The notes: generated from the sequence alone by a model not told the origin. A stretch of DNA of 64,000 nucleotides from Methanobacterium bryantii (GCF_002287175.1 NZ_LMVM01000039.1:124001-188000); one strand, 5' to 3'. Positions 38,397 through 48,604 are shown, counted from the first letter of the stretch. Numbers and translations are program-made.

Positions 38397-39134
38397 CTAT
38401 GTGTTATACGCAGAATACCCTACTGGATAAATATATATCGTATTTTCATTGGCTGGAAGGCCGAGAACTGTATGGACCTGGTCATCTTTAAATGAACCTA
38501 AGGCTACTGTTACCAGACCTCTGGCTTCAGCTTCCAGATAAATATTTTCTCCAGCATGCCCTGCTTCTAAATTCACAAATCGAGTACAAAGTGTTTCATC
38601 TTTATATTTAGCCACCATTTTACTGTAATCTCCAGTAATTACGATATCTACTGGAGCTTCTTTTACCCATGCCTGTCCATTTGCAGCCTGAGACAAATCT
38701 GAACGAGCATCACTTTCTGATGTTTTCTCCAGTGTGTTGTTATAGGGATTATAATGATATATTCCTTCACTTAACCCGGTTACCCCATCTTTACCTACAA
38801 TAATATACACTTCCAATGGATAGACCTGTCCGCCGGAGGGTACCGATCTTAAGTTGTTAGCTTTATCAGTGATTCCCTGCGCAGCCCACATAAGCTGTGA
38901 AACGTCTTGTAAAGTTATAGATTGGTTAGTATAATGCCTCACAGAACGCCTATTCTGTATAGCTTGCTCCACAGACACGTTACCCTCAAGTATGGGGTTT
39001 GGGAGGTTTATTGTACTGATAACTGTCCTCTGGCTGTTACTGGTTGTTGTAGGTTGAGGCCAGACTAGATAAGCAATTGTTACACCAAGTAAGATAATTA
39101 GAATAATTAGAATAATTTTTCCTTTTCTGGACAT
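38397..39134 (-). CDS. Membrane-anchored nitroreductase-like (SagB-type) protein
   Basis: The 245-residue protein has an N-terminal membrane anchor (about 6-26) and a nitroreductase/FMN domain of the SagB-type: IQNRRSVRHYTNQSITLQDVSQLMWAAQGI, RSVPSGGQVYPLEVYIIV, and NLEAGHAGENIYLEAEARGL. The catalytic domain would face outside. SagB-type enzymes oxidise azolines in peptide natural products, but many archaeal relatives have other, unknown roles; no cyclodehydratase partner is nearby. It runs tail to tail with fdhD. Confidence 0.75.
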   Translation of the reverse strand: MSRKGKIILIILIILLGVTIAYLVWPQPTTTSNSQRTVISTINLPNPILEGNVSVEQAIQNRRSVRHYTNQSITLQDVSQLMWAAQGITDKANNLRSVPSGGQVYPLEVYIIVGKDGVTGLSEGIYHYNPYNNTLEKTSESDARSDLSQAANGQAWVKEAPVDIVITGDYSKMVAKYKDETLCTRFVNLEAGHAGENIYLEAEARGLVTVALGSFKDDQVHTVLGLPANENTIYIYPVGYSAYNT

Positions 39135-39239
39135 AAATAGTACTCTCCAACCATTTTACATATATAGTTTAATAATTACCTGAAATTAATCAGGGTTATA
39201 TAAAAACAAAAAAGTCATTTAAAAAAATAAAATCATCAA

Positions 39240-39400
39240 AAACATATTGCAAATCAAAGATTTTTGGAGTGATCTGTTTAATTCCAAAAAATCACTCAAG
39301 AACATTATGCCTCCCCTTCAACCTTTTTAAAAAAAAGGCCGTCGAAAATCTATGATTTTCGGGCCCACAAAAATCGTAGATTTTTGTTGGGATTGATCAA
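39240..39400. repeat. Hairpin repeats and a copy of the hxlB gene end
   Basis: Hairpins CGAAAATC-TAT-GATTTTCG (39343-39361, with GGCC/GGGCC extension) and ACAAAAATC-GTA-GATTTTTGT (39367-39387) belong to the three-base-loop family. At 39292-39323 lies a diverged copy of the last 32 bases of the hexuloisomerase gene (39433-39464); read on the minus strand it would end LKGRHNVLE-stop, against [13 protein letters not shown] in the gene. It may be the remnant of a second copy cut by the repeats. Confidence 0.55.
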
Positions 39401-39432
39401 AAACACACCGTAACTAACTCCTCTTAAAAAAA

Positions 39433-40017
39433 TCACTCAAGAACAGTATGCCTCGCCTTCAAATCTTCTTCTGTTTTTCCCATTTTATGCATAAGCTCAG
39501 CTATGACACCTTCAAGGAATATAAAAGTTGATACTTCAAATAAAGTTCCAAGTGGAGACAGTGGCTGATGCCTTCCGTTTATCTGGCGTTTAATATAATC
39601 TTTTTCTGTGTCAATTTTAGTTCTTCCTTTAATTGGCATTATCAAATCAGAAAGACCCCCAAGGGTTGAGTCTTCATAAGATGTTACCGCAATTATTTTT
39701 GCCCCTCTTTTTTTACTTATTGTAGCAGTGCTTATAATAAAACTGGTCTCTCCTGACCCTGAAATTGCAAGTAAACAGTCATCAGCATATATAGCTGGAG
39801 TTATAGTTTCCCCGACCACATATACACTTATTCCAAGATGCATTAACCTCATAGCAAAGGCCCTTGCAACCAGTCCAGATCTTCCAAGACCTATTATAAA
39901 AACATTGTTTGCATTAATTAGCATGTCAAGCATTTCTTCAATGCGTTCACTGTCAATTTCTGATGATACACCCTTAATATTGTCCACTATTTCATCTATA
40001 GCCTCATTTAAAATCAT
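39433..40017 (-). CDS. hxlB: 6-phospho-3-hexuloisomerase-like SIS-domain protein
   Basis: The 194-residue SIS-domain sugar isomerase has [23 protein letters not shown] near residue 40, [11 protein letters not shown] and [12 protein letters not shown]. It would interconvert hexulose 6-phosphate and fructose 6-phosphate in the ribulose monophosphate route that methanogens use to make pentoses. ATG 40017 follows GGTGAG; the longer frame to 40140 overlaps the divergent promoter. The hxlA partner is not in the window. Confidence 0.83.
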   Translation of the reverse strand: MILNEAIDEIVDNIKGVSSEIDSERIEEMLDMLINANNVFIIGLGRSGLVARAFAMRLMHLGISVYVVGETITPAIYADDCLLAISGSGETSFIISTATISKKRGAKIIAVTSYEDSTLGGLSDLIMPIKGRTKIDTEKDYIKRQINGRHQPLSPLGTLFEVSTFIFLEGVIAELMHKMGKTEEDLKARHTVLE

Positions 40018-40156
40018 TTTCTCACCGGTTGCAGAATCTATATTTCCATATTCTTTCTTAGTATATTTACCTATAAATATTGATTTGGTTATAATCCTTT
40101 TAATAATAGAAAGACTGAAATTACATCCATACTTTGACAACTAAACAGGGGTTAAA

Positions 40157-41023
40157 ATGAAATACCATCCAAAGGTAAGCCTTATAATAGAAGGGCATAC
40201 ATTTAGTTATAAACTTTTTGAAGCGCTTGAACATGTATCCAGAACATATTCCCAACGAAAAGCTGCTCAAGAACTAAACATATCCCATGCAGTTCTCAAT
40301 CGCCGTATTAAAGAAGCTGAAGAAAAACTTGGTTTTAAACTTCTCGCTGCAACTGGTGCAGGTTCTGAGCTGACCGGGAACGCGCAAAAAATCCTTCAAA
40401 AGTATAAAAAATATACAAATAGGCTTAAAAATCGTGAAAAAATCATTATTTGCGGAGGATATGCTTCTTCCAGACTTATGGAAACGTTATCATTAAAATA
40501 TGGTTTAAATGCTGCAGTATACAGAACAAGTGATAAAAATGCAATTCATCTAGCTAACCTCGATATGGTGGATATTCTAACACTTGACGACCCCGTGCAC
40601 GCATTTATCCAAAATTTAGACTTTGTACCAATTGCATATGACCACCTGGTTCTCGTATCCTGCGCAAGAACACATCATGACATCAAGGAGTTAAATGGGA
40701 AAAATTTTGTTGAAATTCTTGATTCACCCCAAAGGCTGGCATGGAATACACTGGACGATAATAAAATTCAGTATAAATTAGCGTGGGAATTTAAATTACC
40801 TTATGATGCCCTAAGATTTATCCAAAAAAATCCTGAATTTTACACATTTATAAACAGCAGCCTATGGGAAGGCTCAGATATTATAAAAAATGATACACGG
40901 CACATCATAAGTTGCGTTATATGTAATAAAGAAGATAAAAGAATAGATGACTTTTTAAATTTCATTTTAACTTTTAAGGGGCAGAGATTAGTTGAAAAGT
41001 GCGGATTTGAAAGTGTAAGATAA
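40157..41023 (+). CDS. ModE/LysR-like regulator with binding-protein-like domain
   Basis: The 288-residue protein has an N-terminal winged helix of the ModE/LysR class (about 15-75, YSQRKAAQELNISHAVLNRRIKEAEEKLGFKLL) and a C-terminal periplasmic-binding-protein-like fold (about 95-285: IIICGGYASSRLMETLSLKYGL, VDILTLDDPVHAFIQN). Such fusions sense small ligands, in several cases molybdate. It is the best candidate in the window for the factor that binds the CGATA-N14-TATCG sites. It is read away from hxlB, 139 bases apart. The ligand is inferred. Confidence 0.68.
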   Translation: MKYHPKVSLIIEGHTFSYKLFEALEHVSRTYSQRKAAQELNISHAVLNRRIKEAEEKLGFKLLAATGAGSELTGNAQKILQKYKKYTNRLKNREKIIICGGYASSRLMETLSLKYGLNAAVYRTSDKNAIHLANLDMVDILTLDDPVHAFIQNLDFVPIAYDHLVLVSCARTHHDIKELNGKNFVEILDSPQRLAWNTLDDNKIQYKLAWEFKLPYDALRFIQKNPEFYTFINSSLWEGSDIIKNDTRHIISCVICNKEDKRIDDFLNFILTFKGQRLVEKCGFESVR

Positions 41024-41106
41024 TTGGTTTACAAGGTAATAAGAGTGGCTTTTATACCCATGAATGAATAAAGGAAAGTTAACTAGATGTTGGTAGAGTG
41101 GTTAGT

Positions 41107-42099
41107 ATGGGTGTCTTAAAGAAAAAAATCAGTAAGTACAACAAATATATCATTGAGATTGAGAGCGAAGAACTTGAAGCTAATAATCTTAAAAACATTG
41201 AAGATGTTATCATCGTCAGCAAAAAAGACTTTGAAAAAGAGTTAAATAAGTCTAAGGAATTAGCAGCAAAATTAGAATCTAAAGACTTAGAACTCAAATT
41301 AAAAGGTCTTAAAATTCAAGAAAAAGACATAGAAATTCAAAGGGCAAAATCCGAAATGTACGAACTTAAAGAAAACTATAACTCTAAAATTACTACACTT
41401 GAAGATAACTATGCGCTCAAATCAAATGAATTGACCCTGTTACTCAATGATAAAGGAAACGAACTTGAAAGCATTAAGAATGAATACAGTAAACTCAAAG
41501 AAGAATTGGAACATAGCTCTAACTCTCTAAAAGAAAAGCTCGAAGAAAAGGAAACTATAAACAATCAGATGGAAGTCTATCGAATTGGAAATATAGGGCT
41601 TAAAAATGAAATTGAAGGCAAAAAAAAGGAGATTAATGAACTAAAAAGTAGCTATAACGAGTTAAAAATTAATTATGATGAATTAAAAGGTAATTACAGT
41701 GAAATTCTGGATATTAAATCTCAAAAGGAAAATGAAATAGAAAGTCTTCGATCCAACGTCAACCGGCTTGAGATGGTCCAGATAGAGTATAACAAACTAG
41801 TTAATAGTTACAGACACCTCCAGGAAGTAGTAAACAAGAAAGATAAAACTATAAATGAATTAGAATCTAAAAAACGGAAGTTAGAACAGTATCTTTCAAT
41901 GTCAATGGAAGCTATAACTACTTTAAAAAACCTTGGATTATTTAATAGATTGTTTAATAGGATTCCAGAAGGTATTGAAGAACTGCAGGAAGATATTAAA
42001 AAGTTACAACCTCCAAAAGAAATAGAAATAGAACCTGTAAGAGCTAAAAAAACTACAGATATCTTAGGAATAAAAGAGGATAATTTCGAAGACCTGTAA
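41107..42099 (+). CDS. Long coiled-coil protein
   Basis: The 330-residue protein is Glu/Lys-rich and heptad-like over about residues 25-270 (for example KLKGLKIQEKDIEIQRAKSEM, NELESIKNEYSKLKEELEH). It has no membrane segment or signal peptide. The N terminus MGVLKKKISKYNKYI is basic. The C terminus (about 275-330) is a separate, less helical part. It does not match a family I recognise; a role in cell structure or chromosome handling is possible but unproven. It runs tail to tail with the glutamine-synthetase-like gene. Confidence 0.6.
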   Translation: MGVLKKKISKYNKYIIEIESEELEANNLKNIEDVIIVSKKDFEKELNKSKELAAKLESKDLELKLKGLKIQEKDIEIQRAKSEMYELKENYNSKITTLEDNYALKSNELTLLLNDKGNELESIKNEYSKLKEELEHSSNSLKEKLEEKETINNQMEVYRIGNIGLKNEIEGKKKEINELKSSYNELKINYDELKGNYSEILDIKSQKENEIESLRSNVNRLEMVQIEYNKLVNSYRHLQEVVNKKDKTINELESKKRKLEQYLSMSMEAITTLKNLGLFNRLFNRIPEGIEELQEDIKKLQPPKEIEIEPVRAKKTTDILGIKEDNFEDL

Positions 42100-42113
42100 A
42101 AACTTTTTTACAG

Positions 42114-43430
42114 CTAATATTTCTCAAGGAGTAATTCAACTTCTTTTTCTAAATTAAAATTTTTTAAATATTCTATTTCTGCTTTTTTAACTGCGATATA
42201 AGCTTTGGAAAGTTTCTTTCCCATTGCATTCAAGATTATTTCATCTTTTTCCAGCTCTTCAATTGCATTTTCCAGTCGGGAAGGTAAAATTTTTATTTTA
42301 TAATCTTTTCCCTGTAAAATATTTCCAGGATCTTCCTGAACCGGCTCTTCCAGTTCCATTTTCTGTGTTACTCCATGAATCCCTGCTGCAATAACTGCAC
42401 CCAATGCCAGATAAGGATTAGAAGATGCATCTACTGTTTTTAACTCAAAATTTTTGATCTCTCCATCAAATTCAGGAATAACCCTAATAGCGGCCTCCCT
42501 ATTACCAATTCCCCAGCATTGGAAAGCTCCGCTCCAGTAATGCGGTTTAATTCTATGATAAGAGTTGGTAATTGGAGTGGTTACAGCCATAAGTGCAGGC
42601 AAGTGATATAAAACACCAGCTATAAAATGACTCCCTACCTTAGACATTCCATATCTTTCTTCAAAATCAGATAAAATATTTTTACCTTCCCCCCACAGGC
42701 TCAAATGCAAATGGCATCCGCTTCCAGCTTTATCCACAAATATTTTAGGAAGGAATGATGCGGTTAAACTATATTTACCTGCAACTGCCCTTACAGTTTC
42801 TCTAAATATTATTTGATTGTCGCATGCCTTAAGAGCCTCGTCGTACTTAACTGTAATTTCCTGTTGTCCAGGTCCAGATTCAGCATGGTACTGCTGGACT
42901 TCCATACCCTGTAAAATAAGTGCTTTAACCATTTCATTAATAATTTCGCTATTTATATCCATGGAATAAGTTGATGCAAAGGAAGTGTTATCAGCAGGGA
43001 AAATTCCATCTTCTGTTTTCTTTAAAAGGTAAAATTCATTTTCAAATGCCCCTTTAACTGAAAACCCCATTTCTGCAGCTCTATTGACCATCCTTTTTAA
43101 AAACCCTCTGGGACAGTAATCCCACGTCTCTCCATTTTTTTTCATATCCCCCATAAAACGCCCGTGACCTGGAGAATATGGAACAGGCGTAAAACTGGAA
43201 AGATCTGCTTTAAGCTGGACTTCACCTACTGGACTAAGCCCGCTTTCTTCAACAACAGCATCATATACTGCAGGTACTCCCTGTTGACCTTCAGAAATAC
43301 CTACATAATACTCAGAATCCTCCGAAGAAGTCTTATAAATCGATTTTGCCCTTATTATATTTGCATTATCACACCACAGTATCCTGATAAACTCAATATC
43401 GGAAGGTACAACAGATTTTTTATTAACCAT
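42114..43430 (-). CDS. Glutamine synthetase family protein
   Basis: The 438-residue protein has the GS metal-binding and substrate motifs GAFENEFYLL, HAESGPGQQEIT, GSGCHLHLSLW, PITNSYHRIKPHYWSGA, NREAAIRVIP and ELKTVDASSNPYLALGAV. It lacks the adenylylation Tyr loop of GlnA type I-beta as far as I can see. It is more like GlnT/gamma-glutamyl-ligase members than the main GlnA, so the amine substrate is uncertain. The ATG follows AAGTGGT. Confidence 0.8.
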   Translation of the reverse strand: MVNKKSVVPSDIEFIRILWCDNANIIRAKSIYKTSSEDSEYYVGISEGQQGVPAVYDAVVEESGLSPVGEVQLKADLSSFTPVPYSPGHGRFMGDMKKNGETWDYCPRGFLKRMVNRAAEMGFSVKGAFENEFYLLKKTEDGIFPADNTSFASTYSMDINSEIINEMVKALILQGMEVQQYHAESGPGQQEITVKYDEALKACDNQIIFRETVRAVAGKYSLTASFLPKIFVDKAGSGCHLHLSLWGEGKNILSDFEERYGMSKVGSHFIAGVLYHLPALMAVTTPITNSYHRIKPHYWSGAFQCWGIGNREAAIRVIPEFDGEIKNFELKTVDASSNPYLALGAVIAAGIHGVTQKMELEEPVQEDPGNILQGKDYKIKILPSRLENAIEELEKDEIILNAMGKKLSKAYIAVKKAEIEYLKNFNLEKEVELLLEKY

Positions 43431-43649
43431 ACCACTTACCCCACAACAGCTTAATAATTAAATTAATCACTCCAGACATTATTTAAAAAGCTTAACTTAA
43501 ATTTGTTTTAATCATTTAGAACTATATACTCTCCCCAAACCTAAATAACTTTCCAAACATTTTAATAGTTTTAAAACGAAACTTGTAAAAACCATGGGAA
43601 ATTTTTCCAGAGTTATTTATAATAATTATTATATTATGAGGTGATTTTT

Positions 43650-44567
43650 CTGATTAAAAAAACAGATCTTCTAGCCATTGGGCACACAGCTTTAGATTCC
43701 ATAGTTCTTGTTAAGGAATTTCCATCTCCAAATTCGTCAACACTGATAAAACAGATAAAAAACTTCGATGGAGGAGCAGCTGCAAATGTAGCAGTGGTTG
43801 CATCTGCATTAGGACTTAAATCAGCACTGGTATCTGCTGTTGGAGACGAATTTAAAGCTTCAAATTACCACAATAAGCTTAAAACTATGGGAGTAGACAC
43901 TGAGGACATGATAGTGATTGAAAACGAAAAAACACCTATGGCCTGGGTTTTTACAGATTCTAACAATGATCAGATAAGTTATTTTTACTGGGGGGCTGCA
44001 GCTTACTTTAAAGAATCTGAACCTCCTGAAAGAGCTATTAAAAAGGCAACTGCAGTTCACCTAGCAACAGGCGACCCCTGCTTCAATCGAAGGTCAGGTG
44101 AAGTGGCCAGCGAATTTCAAAAATTGATATCATTTGACCCAGGACAAGATCTCCACATGTACTCTCCAGAAAAGCTTAAAAGTGTTATAAAAGTCTGTAA
44201 CATTCTTTTTGGAAACCATTACGAAATTGATAGAATTTTAAAAACATTGAATATGGATATCACTGAACTGAGATCTATTGGGCCTGAAATTATAGTTAAA
44301 ACATACGGTAAAGACGGAAGCATGATATACGCTGATAAAAAAATTAAAATAGATTCAATACTCAGAACCCCAGTAGACCCAACGGGAGCTGGAGATTCAT
44401 ATCGTGCTGCGTTCTTAAATGCTTATTTAAATGACAAAGATCTAGAATACTGTGGAAAATTCGCCTCTGCTGTTTCATCGTTCATTGTAGAGGCTGAAGG
44501 ATGCCAGACCAATGTTCCAGATTATAATATGACCATTGAAAGAATGAAAGAAAAATGGGATGAATAA
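43650..44567 (+). CDS. PfkB/ribokinase-family sugar or nucleoside kinase, CTG start proposed
   Basis: The 305-residue protein has the PfkB signatures [17 protein letters not shown] (about 33-49) and the C-terminal [14 protein letters not shown] (Asp as base). The N terminus [16 protein letters not shown] begins a first strand as in the family. The frame has a GTG at 43641 that is inside the ribosome site GAGGTGAT; the codon four bases after that site, the usual spacing here, is CTG (43650). ATT at 43653 is another choice. The substrate is not clear; methanogen members phosphorylate nucleosides or fructose 6-phosphate. Confidence 0.78.
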   Translation: MIKKTDLLAIGHTALDSIVLVKEFPSPNSSTLIKQIKNFDGGAAANVAVVASALGLKSALVSAVGDEFKASNYHNKLKTMGVDTEDMIVIENEKTPMAWVFTDSNNDQISYFYWGAAAYFKESEPPERAIKKATAVHLATGDPCFNRRSGEVASEFQKLISFDPGQDLHMYSPEKLKSVIKVCNILFGNHYEIDRILKTLNMDITELRSIGPEIIVKTYGKDGSMIYADKKIKIDSILRTPVDPTGAGDSYRAAFLNAYLNDKDLEYCGKFASAVSSFIVEAEGCQTNVPDYNMTIERMKEKWDE

Positions 44568-44682
44568 TCAATTTACATCCCCCATTTATTTTATAAAATA
44601 ACCAATGCATTCCCAGTTAACACTCATCTTAATAAAACAGGATGAATAACCACTTATTTTACAAATAACATATTAAACAGTG

Positions 44683-46038
44683 CTATGCTACTTTTCGGAT
44701 AACAGCAACTAATGTTTTTAAGAGTATAGGGCCATCCATCCATACTTGACTAAGGATATACCTTGGACGCAGGTAGAACTTACGAAAAGCGTTGCTTTGA
44801 ATTTTTCTAAGTTCTTCTAAAGAACATTCCATAGTATCTATAATAGGTGAAATAAGGGTATATTTAGACCAGTCCTTAACTTTAATCAGATTTTTCTCCT
44901 TCATCTGCTGGTAAAACCTGGTTCCAGGATATGGTGTTGCCAGGCTAAAAATAGCATAAGATGGCTTTAATTCCTGCACAAACTTTATAGTCCTTCCCAT
45001 ACTCTCTTTAGTATCGCCAGGCATTCCCAATACTACTGAAGCGATAGTACGGATTTTTTCTTTTCTGGATACTTCAAATGCGTGCTTGATCTTATCAACA
45101 GTAGTTTTTTTGTTTACTTGATCCAGGACTTGCTGATCTGCTGACTCCACACCCATAAATATGGTTATACATCCTGCTTCCCTCATCTCTTTTAATACTT
45201 CCTCTGATAAGGTATCGACTCTAGCTGTACAGCCCCAGAAAACATTCATGTTCCGTTTTTTGATCTCGGCACATATCTGTTTCACTCTTTTACTGTAAAG
45301 GGTGAATGTATCATCCATAAAAGCTATTGTTTCTACACCATACTCTTTTATTAGATATTCCATCTCATCCACTATTTTTTCAGGTGATCTTAAGCGCATT
45401 TTAGGGCCGTGAAGAGCAGCTGAAGCGCAAAATGAACACTGCATTGGACAGCCCCTGCTGGTGATCATTGTAGCTACATTGGTTTTCATATTCAAAAGCC
45501 TGTAATGATCCATTGGAAGGAGATGCAGTGCAGGGAATGGAAGACTATCTAAATCCGTTATAAGTGGGCGAGGCGGCGTAACTACATTACCAAAGGCTAT
45601 TCCCTTAACTTCAGTTAGATCACCATCATTTTCAAGCGTTTTAGCCAGTTCAAGCATGGTGTACTCCCCTTCTCCTATTGTTACAATATCCACAAAATCC
45701 TTCTCTAAAAGTTCCTGATAATTGAATGTAGGATGATAACCTCCCATTACAACCACAGTATCTGGACAAACTTTTTTCACCAGCTGCGCTGTTTTCAAAG
45801 CCTGTTCTATAGTAGGAGTTAATGCTGTAATGGCCACTAACTCCGGAGAATTTTCCCCTATTTCCTCCTCCAGAGCCTCCCATGTCATATCCATAGCAGA
45901 AGCATCAATAACGCTTACATCAAAGTTATTTTCCTCCAAAACTGCAGCCATATAAGCTATTCCAAGAGGAGGAGCTACTACTCCTATAAATTTGTACTTT
46001 GAGTTGGTCTGCGGGGGGTTTATGAATGTTATTTTCAT
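44683..46038 (-). CDS. B12-binding radical SAM protein
   Basis: The 451-residue protein has a cobalamin-binding domain (1-140: PPLGIAYMAAVLEENNFDVSVIDAS, VMGGYHPTF) and a radical SAM domain with RGCPMQCSFC (about 192-204), then a C-terminal part. It could be a methylase or oxidoreductase acting on lipid, cofactor or protein. The ATG follows GAGGTGAC. A TATA-like TTTATATA with an ACGTTTATATACG-like surround lies at 46228-46244 on the minus strand. Confidence 0.82.
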   Translation of the reverse strand: MKITFINPPQTNSKYKFIGVVAPPLGIAYMAAVLEENNFDVSVIDASAMDMTWEALEEEIGENSPELVAITALTPTIEQALKTAQLVKKVCPDTVVVMGGYHPTFNYQELLEKDFVDIVTIGEGEYTMLELAKTLENDGDLTEVKGIAFGNVVTPPRPLITDLDSLPFPALHLLPMDHYRLLNMKTNVATMITSRGCPMQCSFCASAALHGPKMRLRSPEKIVDEMEYLIKEYGVETIAFMDDTFTLYSKRVKQICAEIKKRNMNVFWGCTARVDTLSEEVLKEMREAGCITIFMGVESADQQVLDQVNKKTTVDKIKHAFEVSRKEKIRTIASVVLGMPGDTKESMGRTIKFVQELKPSYAIFSLATPYPGTRFYQQMKEKNLIKVKDWSKYTLISPIIDTMECSLEELRKIQSNAFRKFYLRPRYILSQVWMDGPILLKTLVAVIRKVA

Positions 46039-46450
46039 TTATATGTCACCTCATTGCTTAATCCAAATAATCAAAACAATAGGAATGAATGATAAATGCC
46101 TTATATGAACTAACAATCTATCATCATGCGTTATAGATAAAATAGAGGCTTACAAACTAAAAACGATGAAATATGAATAAATAATGGTATGATCAATTAT
46201 AATTAAAAACAGACTTTTGTTAGTTCGTAACGTATATAAACGTTTTGTTAAGCTTAATTTTTAGAAAAAAATTATTAAAATTAGACTAAAATTTTATTGA
46301 AAATGATAGAATGTCCTATAATCTAATTAAAAAGTAGAATATTTAGCTATTCAATGTATAACTGAGTTTTCTAGTTCTTTAAAGAAAAATTATTTAAACT
46401 ATGTTAAATTGATACCAGTGCCTGCATTTGCAAATATTAAAAAAATAAAA

Positions 46451-46594
46451 CTACTCATTTTTCATTATTTCTTCATCACATTCAGGGCACAGGTATTCTT
46501 CTATCTTCCCTGATTTTTTAATCCGTTTATCCTCCAGTATTTCTCTTTTGAACCATTCTCCACATCTTCCACATTTTACGTTTTCAGTAACCAT
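46451..46594 (-). CDS. Small zinc-ribbon protein (47 residues)
   Basis: The frame starts MVTENVKCGRCGEWF, with a second pair CPEC near the C terminus, making a zinc ribbon of C-x2-C type. GGTGATTTG precedes the ATG with a spacing of two to three bases. It is monocistronic between the radical SAM gene and a gene desert. Small zinc ribbons of this kind occur widely in methanogens; function unknown. Confidence 0.7.
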   Translation of the reverse strand: MVTENVKCGRCGEWFKREILEDKRIKKSGKIEEYLCPECDEEIMKNE

Positions 46595-47167
46595 CAAATC
46601 ACCAATTATATGTTAGTTTTTATCAGATTTCTACTTTTTTATCTTCTTGAATAATTCATTAATCATGCTTTAAAATTAAAATTTCCAATATACATCAATT
46701 TTTATCACCATTAAATGCATATAATTGTCCAAATAACCATTATAATCATTTAAAATATCTAAAAATCAACCATTTAAACTATCAATTCAATATAATTTAT
46801 ATAAAAAATGAAGCACGTAATAACTGCTTTTATCATATCTCTAATTAAAAAGTAATAATAATTACTTATTTACCGTGAATATCCCCAAATTATAATAATG
46901 GGTTTATTTTTATTAAATTTAAAATTAAATACTTATTAGCACTTTATAATATATTTAGTTTAAATTTTTCGATTTAATTTGTTTCATAAATGATAAAATT
47001 ATGAGCAACACAGAGAATACTATAAACTAAAAATAAATTATAAAATTAGTCCATTATTTAGTAATTTTTAGTAATTTAGCTTAAGTTTATTATTTAAAAC
47101 GCCAATAATGGACCCAAATTTTATTAAATAAGAGCTACGCTGGCTAGAGAATGATTAGGAGTTAATT
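46595..47167. other. AT-rich intergenic region without a gene
   Basis: The 570 bases are over 75 percent A+T by eye and show no supported frame on either strand. A ribosome site AGGAG lies at the right end, before the PIN-domain gene. A stretch GAGCTACGCTGGCTAGAG (47131-47148) is the only GC-richer segment; I cannot assign it. Confidence 0.5.
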
Positions 47168-48403
47168 ATGAAAGATGAATTTTATGATGAACCCAATTTA
47201 GAAAAATTATGGGAAAAATGCACATTTGTTTTTGATACGAGCGTTTTAATGAATTTGTATACTTGCCCTGAAGAGATTTACAGTGAATTCATTAACATCC
47301 TCAAAAATGAAATCTCTAACCGCATATGGATACCCTACCAAATTAGTTCAGAGTTTCAAAGAAATAGTATTCATGGCGTGAAAAAAGCAGCCCAAAATTA
47401 TGAAGACTTAAAAAATAACATTACCATTTTAAAGAAAGATTCCAAAAATTTAGCTCAAAAAATTGCGGACTTAAACCATACTTTTTTGAGCAGCTCAAAT
47501 ATTGATATCCAGGTTAAAGAAAACTTCAATGGAATTGATGCTATTTTAGAAAATATGTCTGAAAGCTTAAGAAAACCTGATCACGATGAAATTAGAAATA
47601 AATTAAATGATCTTTTTGAGGGAAAAACAGGAAATAATTATTCTGATCCAAAGTTGAAGGAAATTAATAACGAAGCTAAAATAAGGAAAATTAAAGGAAT
47701 TCGTCCAGGGTTTGAAGAAAATGAGTACAGTAATTTAGTATCATGGTATCAAATGTTAGATTATGCAAAAGGAGAAAAAAAAGATATTATCTTTGTAACT
47801 GAAAATCCAGGTTGGTGGATAAACCCTGAAAAAGAACAAATAGAACCACATCCCTCCTTAATTAAAGAATTTTCATCAATAGAGCAAAAATTTTATATTT
47901 ATAGATTCAGGAACTTTTTAAGTGATTCTAAGAAATATTTGAATTTAACAGATGTAATAGAAGAGCTTACCGATTTTTCCAATAAATTAAAAAGACGGAA
48001 AAGTACAAAACTGGAAAATCCTCCATCAGACATTGCCTTGCAGGAAATAATTGACAATACATTATTAGGTGAAAATGCGTTACAAAAACTAATCAACCAG
48101 AGCACCGCTTATAAAACTTTACAAAAGTTAATTGACCAGAAGGTCATAGATGAAAATGACTTACACCAGATGATTACAAGAACATTGCTGAGTGAAAGCA
48201 CTTTACAAAAGATAATCAATCAAAATACAGCATATGGAACTTTACAAAAGTTAATTGACCAGAAGGTCATAGATGAAAGCGATCTTCAAAAGATGATCAC
48301 AAAAACTATAATGAGTGAAAACGTCTTTCAGAAGCTAATTGATCAAAACACTACTACTAAAAATGCCCTGGAAGAAGCACTGCGAAAAAGAACTAATAAT
48401 TAA
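47168..48403 (+). CDS. PIN-like nuclease domain protein with C-terminal 41-residue repeats
   Basis: The 411-residue protein has a PIN-like domain (about 15-260) that begins FVFDTSVLMNLY (Asp23, a metal ligand), with later acidic residues and VTENPGWWI. The layout resembles the PIN_8 group, some of which sit in defence loci. The C-terminal 120 residues hold two to three copies of a 41-residue unit (LQKLIDQKVIDExDLxxMITxTxxSExxxQKxIxQ); 40 bases of the unit are identical at 48116-48155 and 48239-48278. No antitoxin or partner is next to it. RNA cleavage is inferred from the family. Confidence 0.6.
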   Translation: MKDEFYDEPNLEKLWEKCTFVFDTSVLMNLYTCPEEIYSEFINILKNEISNRIWIPYQISSEFQRNSIHGVKKAAQNYEDLKNNITILKKDSKNLAQKIADLNHTFLSSSNIDIQVKENFNGIDAILENMSESLRKPDHDEIRNKLNDLFEGKTGNNYSDPKLKEINNEAKIRKIKGIRPGFEENEYSNLVSWYQMLDYAKGEKKDIIFVTENPGWWINPEKEQIEPHPSLIKEFSSIEQKFYIYRFRNFLSDSKKYLNLTDVIEELTDFSNKLKRRKSTKLENPPSDIALQEIIDNTLLGENALQKLINQSTAYKTLQKLIDQKVIDENDLHQMITRTLLSESTLQKIINQNTAYGTLQKLIDQKVIDESDLQKMITKTIMSENVFQKLIDQNTTTKNALEEALRKRTNN

Positions 48404-48590
48404 TCATTTACTGAAATATTATCGGTTTTTCATCTTAAAATCAATCTTTGCCCCCATATCTATTATTTTTTTATTTCTAAGTTCAGGTAGTGAAAGTTTC
48501 TATCCATAACAATTTTTAAAAGAGCAATTGTAAACATTAAACTGTAATTTTATATAATTAAAACAGCCCCAAACTTGGATATGCTCCTTT
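48404..48590. other. Intergenic region before the DUF134 promoter
   Basis: No gene was found. The region contains only AT-rich DNA and the left side of the DUF134 promoter. Confidence 0.4.
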
Positions 48591-48604
48591 TGAATATATA
48601 TTCA
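48591..48604 (+). promoter_or_regulatory. Palindrome TGAATATATATTCA, copy 1
   Basis: A perfect 14-base palindrome about 190 bases before the DUF134 start. The same 14 bases occur at 48776. Confidence 0.5.

Noticed and set aside
46200..46250. A sixth CGATA-type operator ahead of the radical SAM gene
   Set aside because: The TATA word and an ACG flank resemble the motif on the minus strand, but the CGATA/TATCG arms are missing.
47131..47148. GC-richer segment before the PIN gene as a possible attachment site or tRNA remnant
   Set aside because: It is too short, has no repeat elsewhere in the window and no tRNA-like fold.
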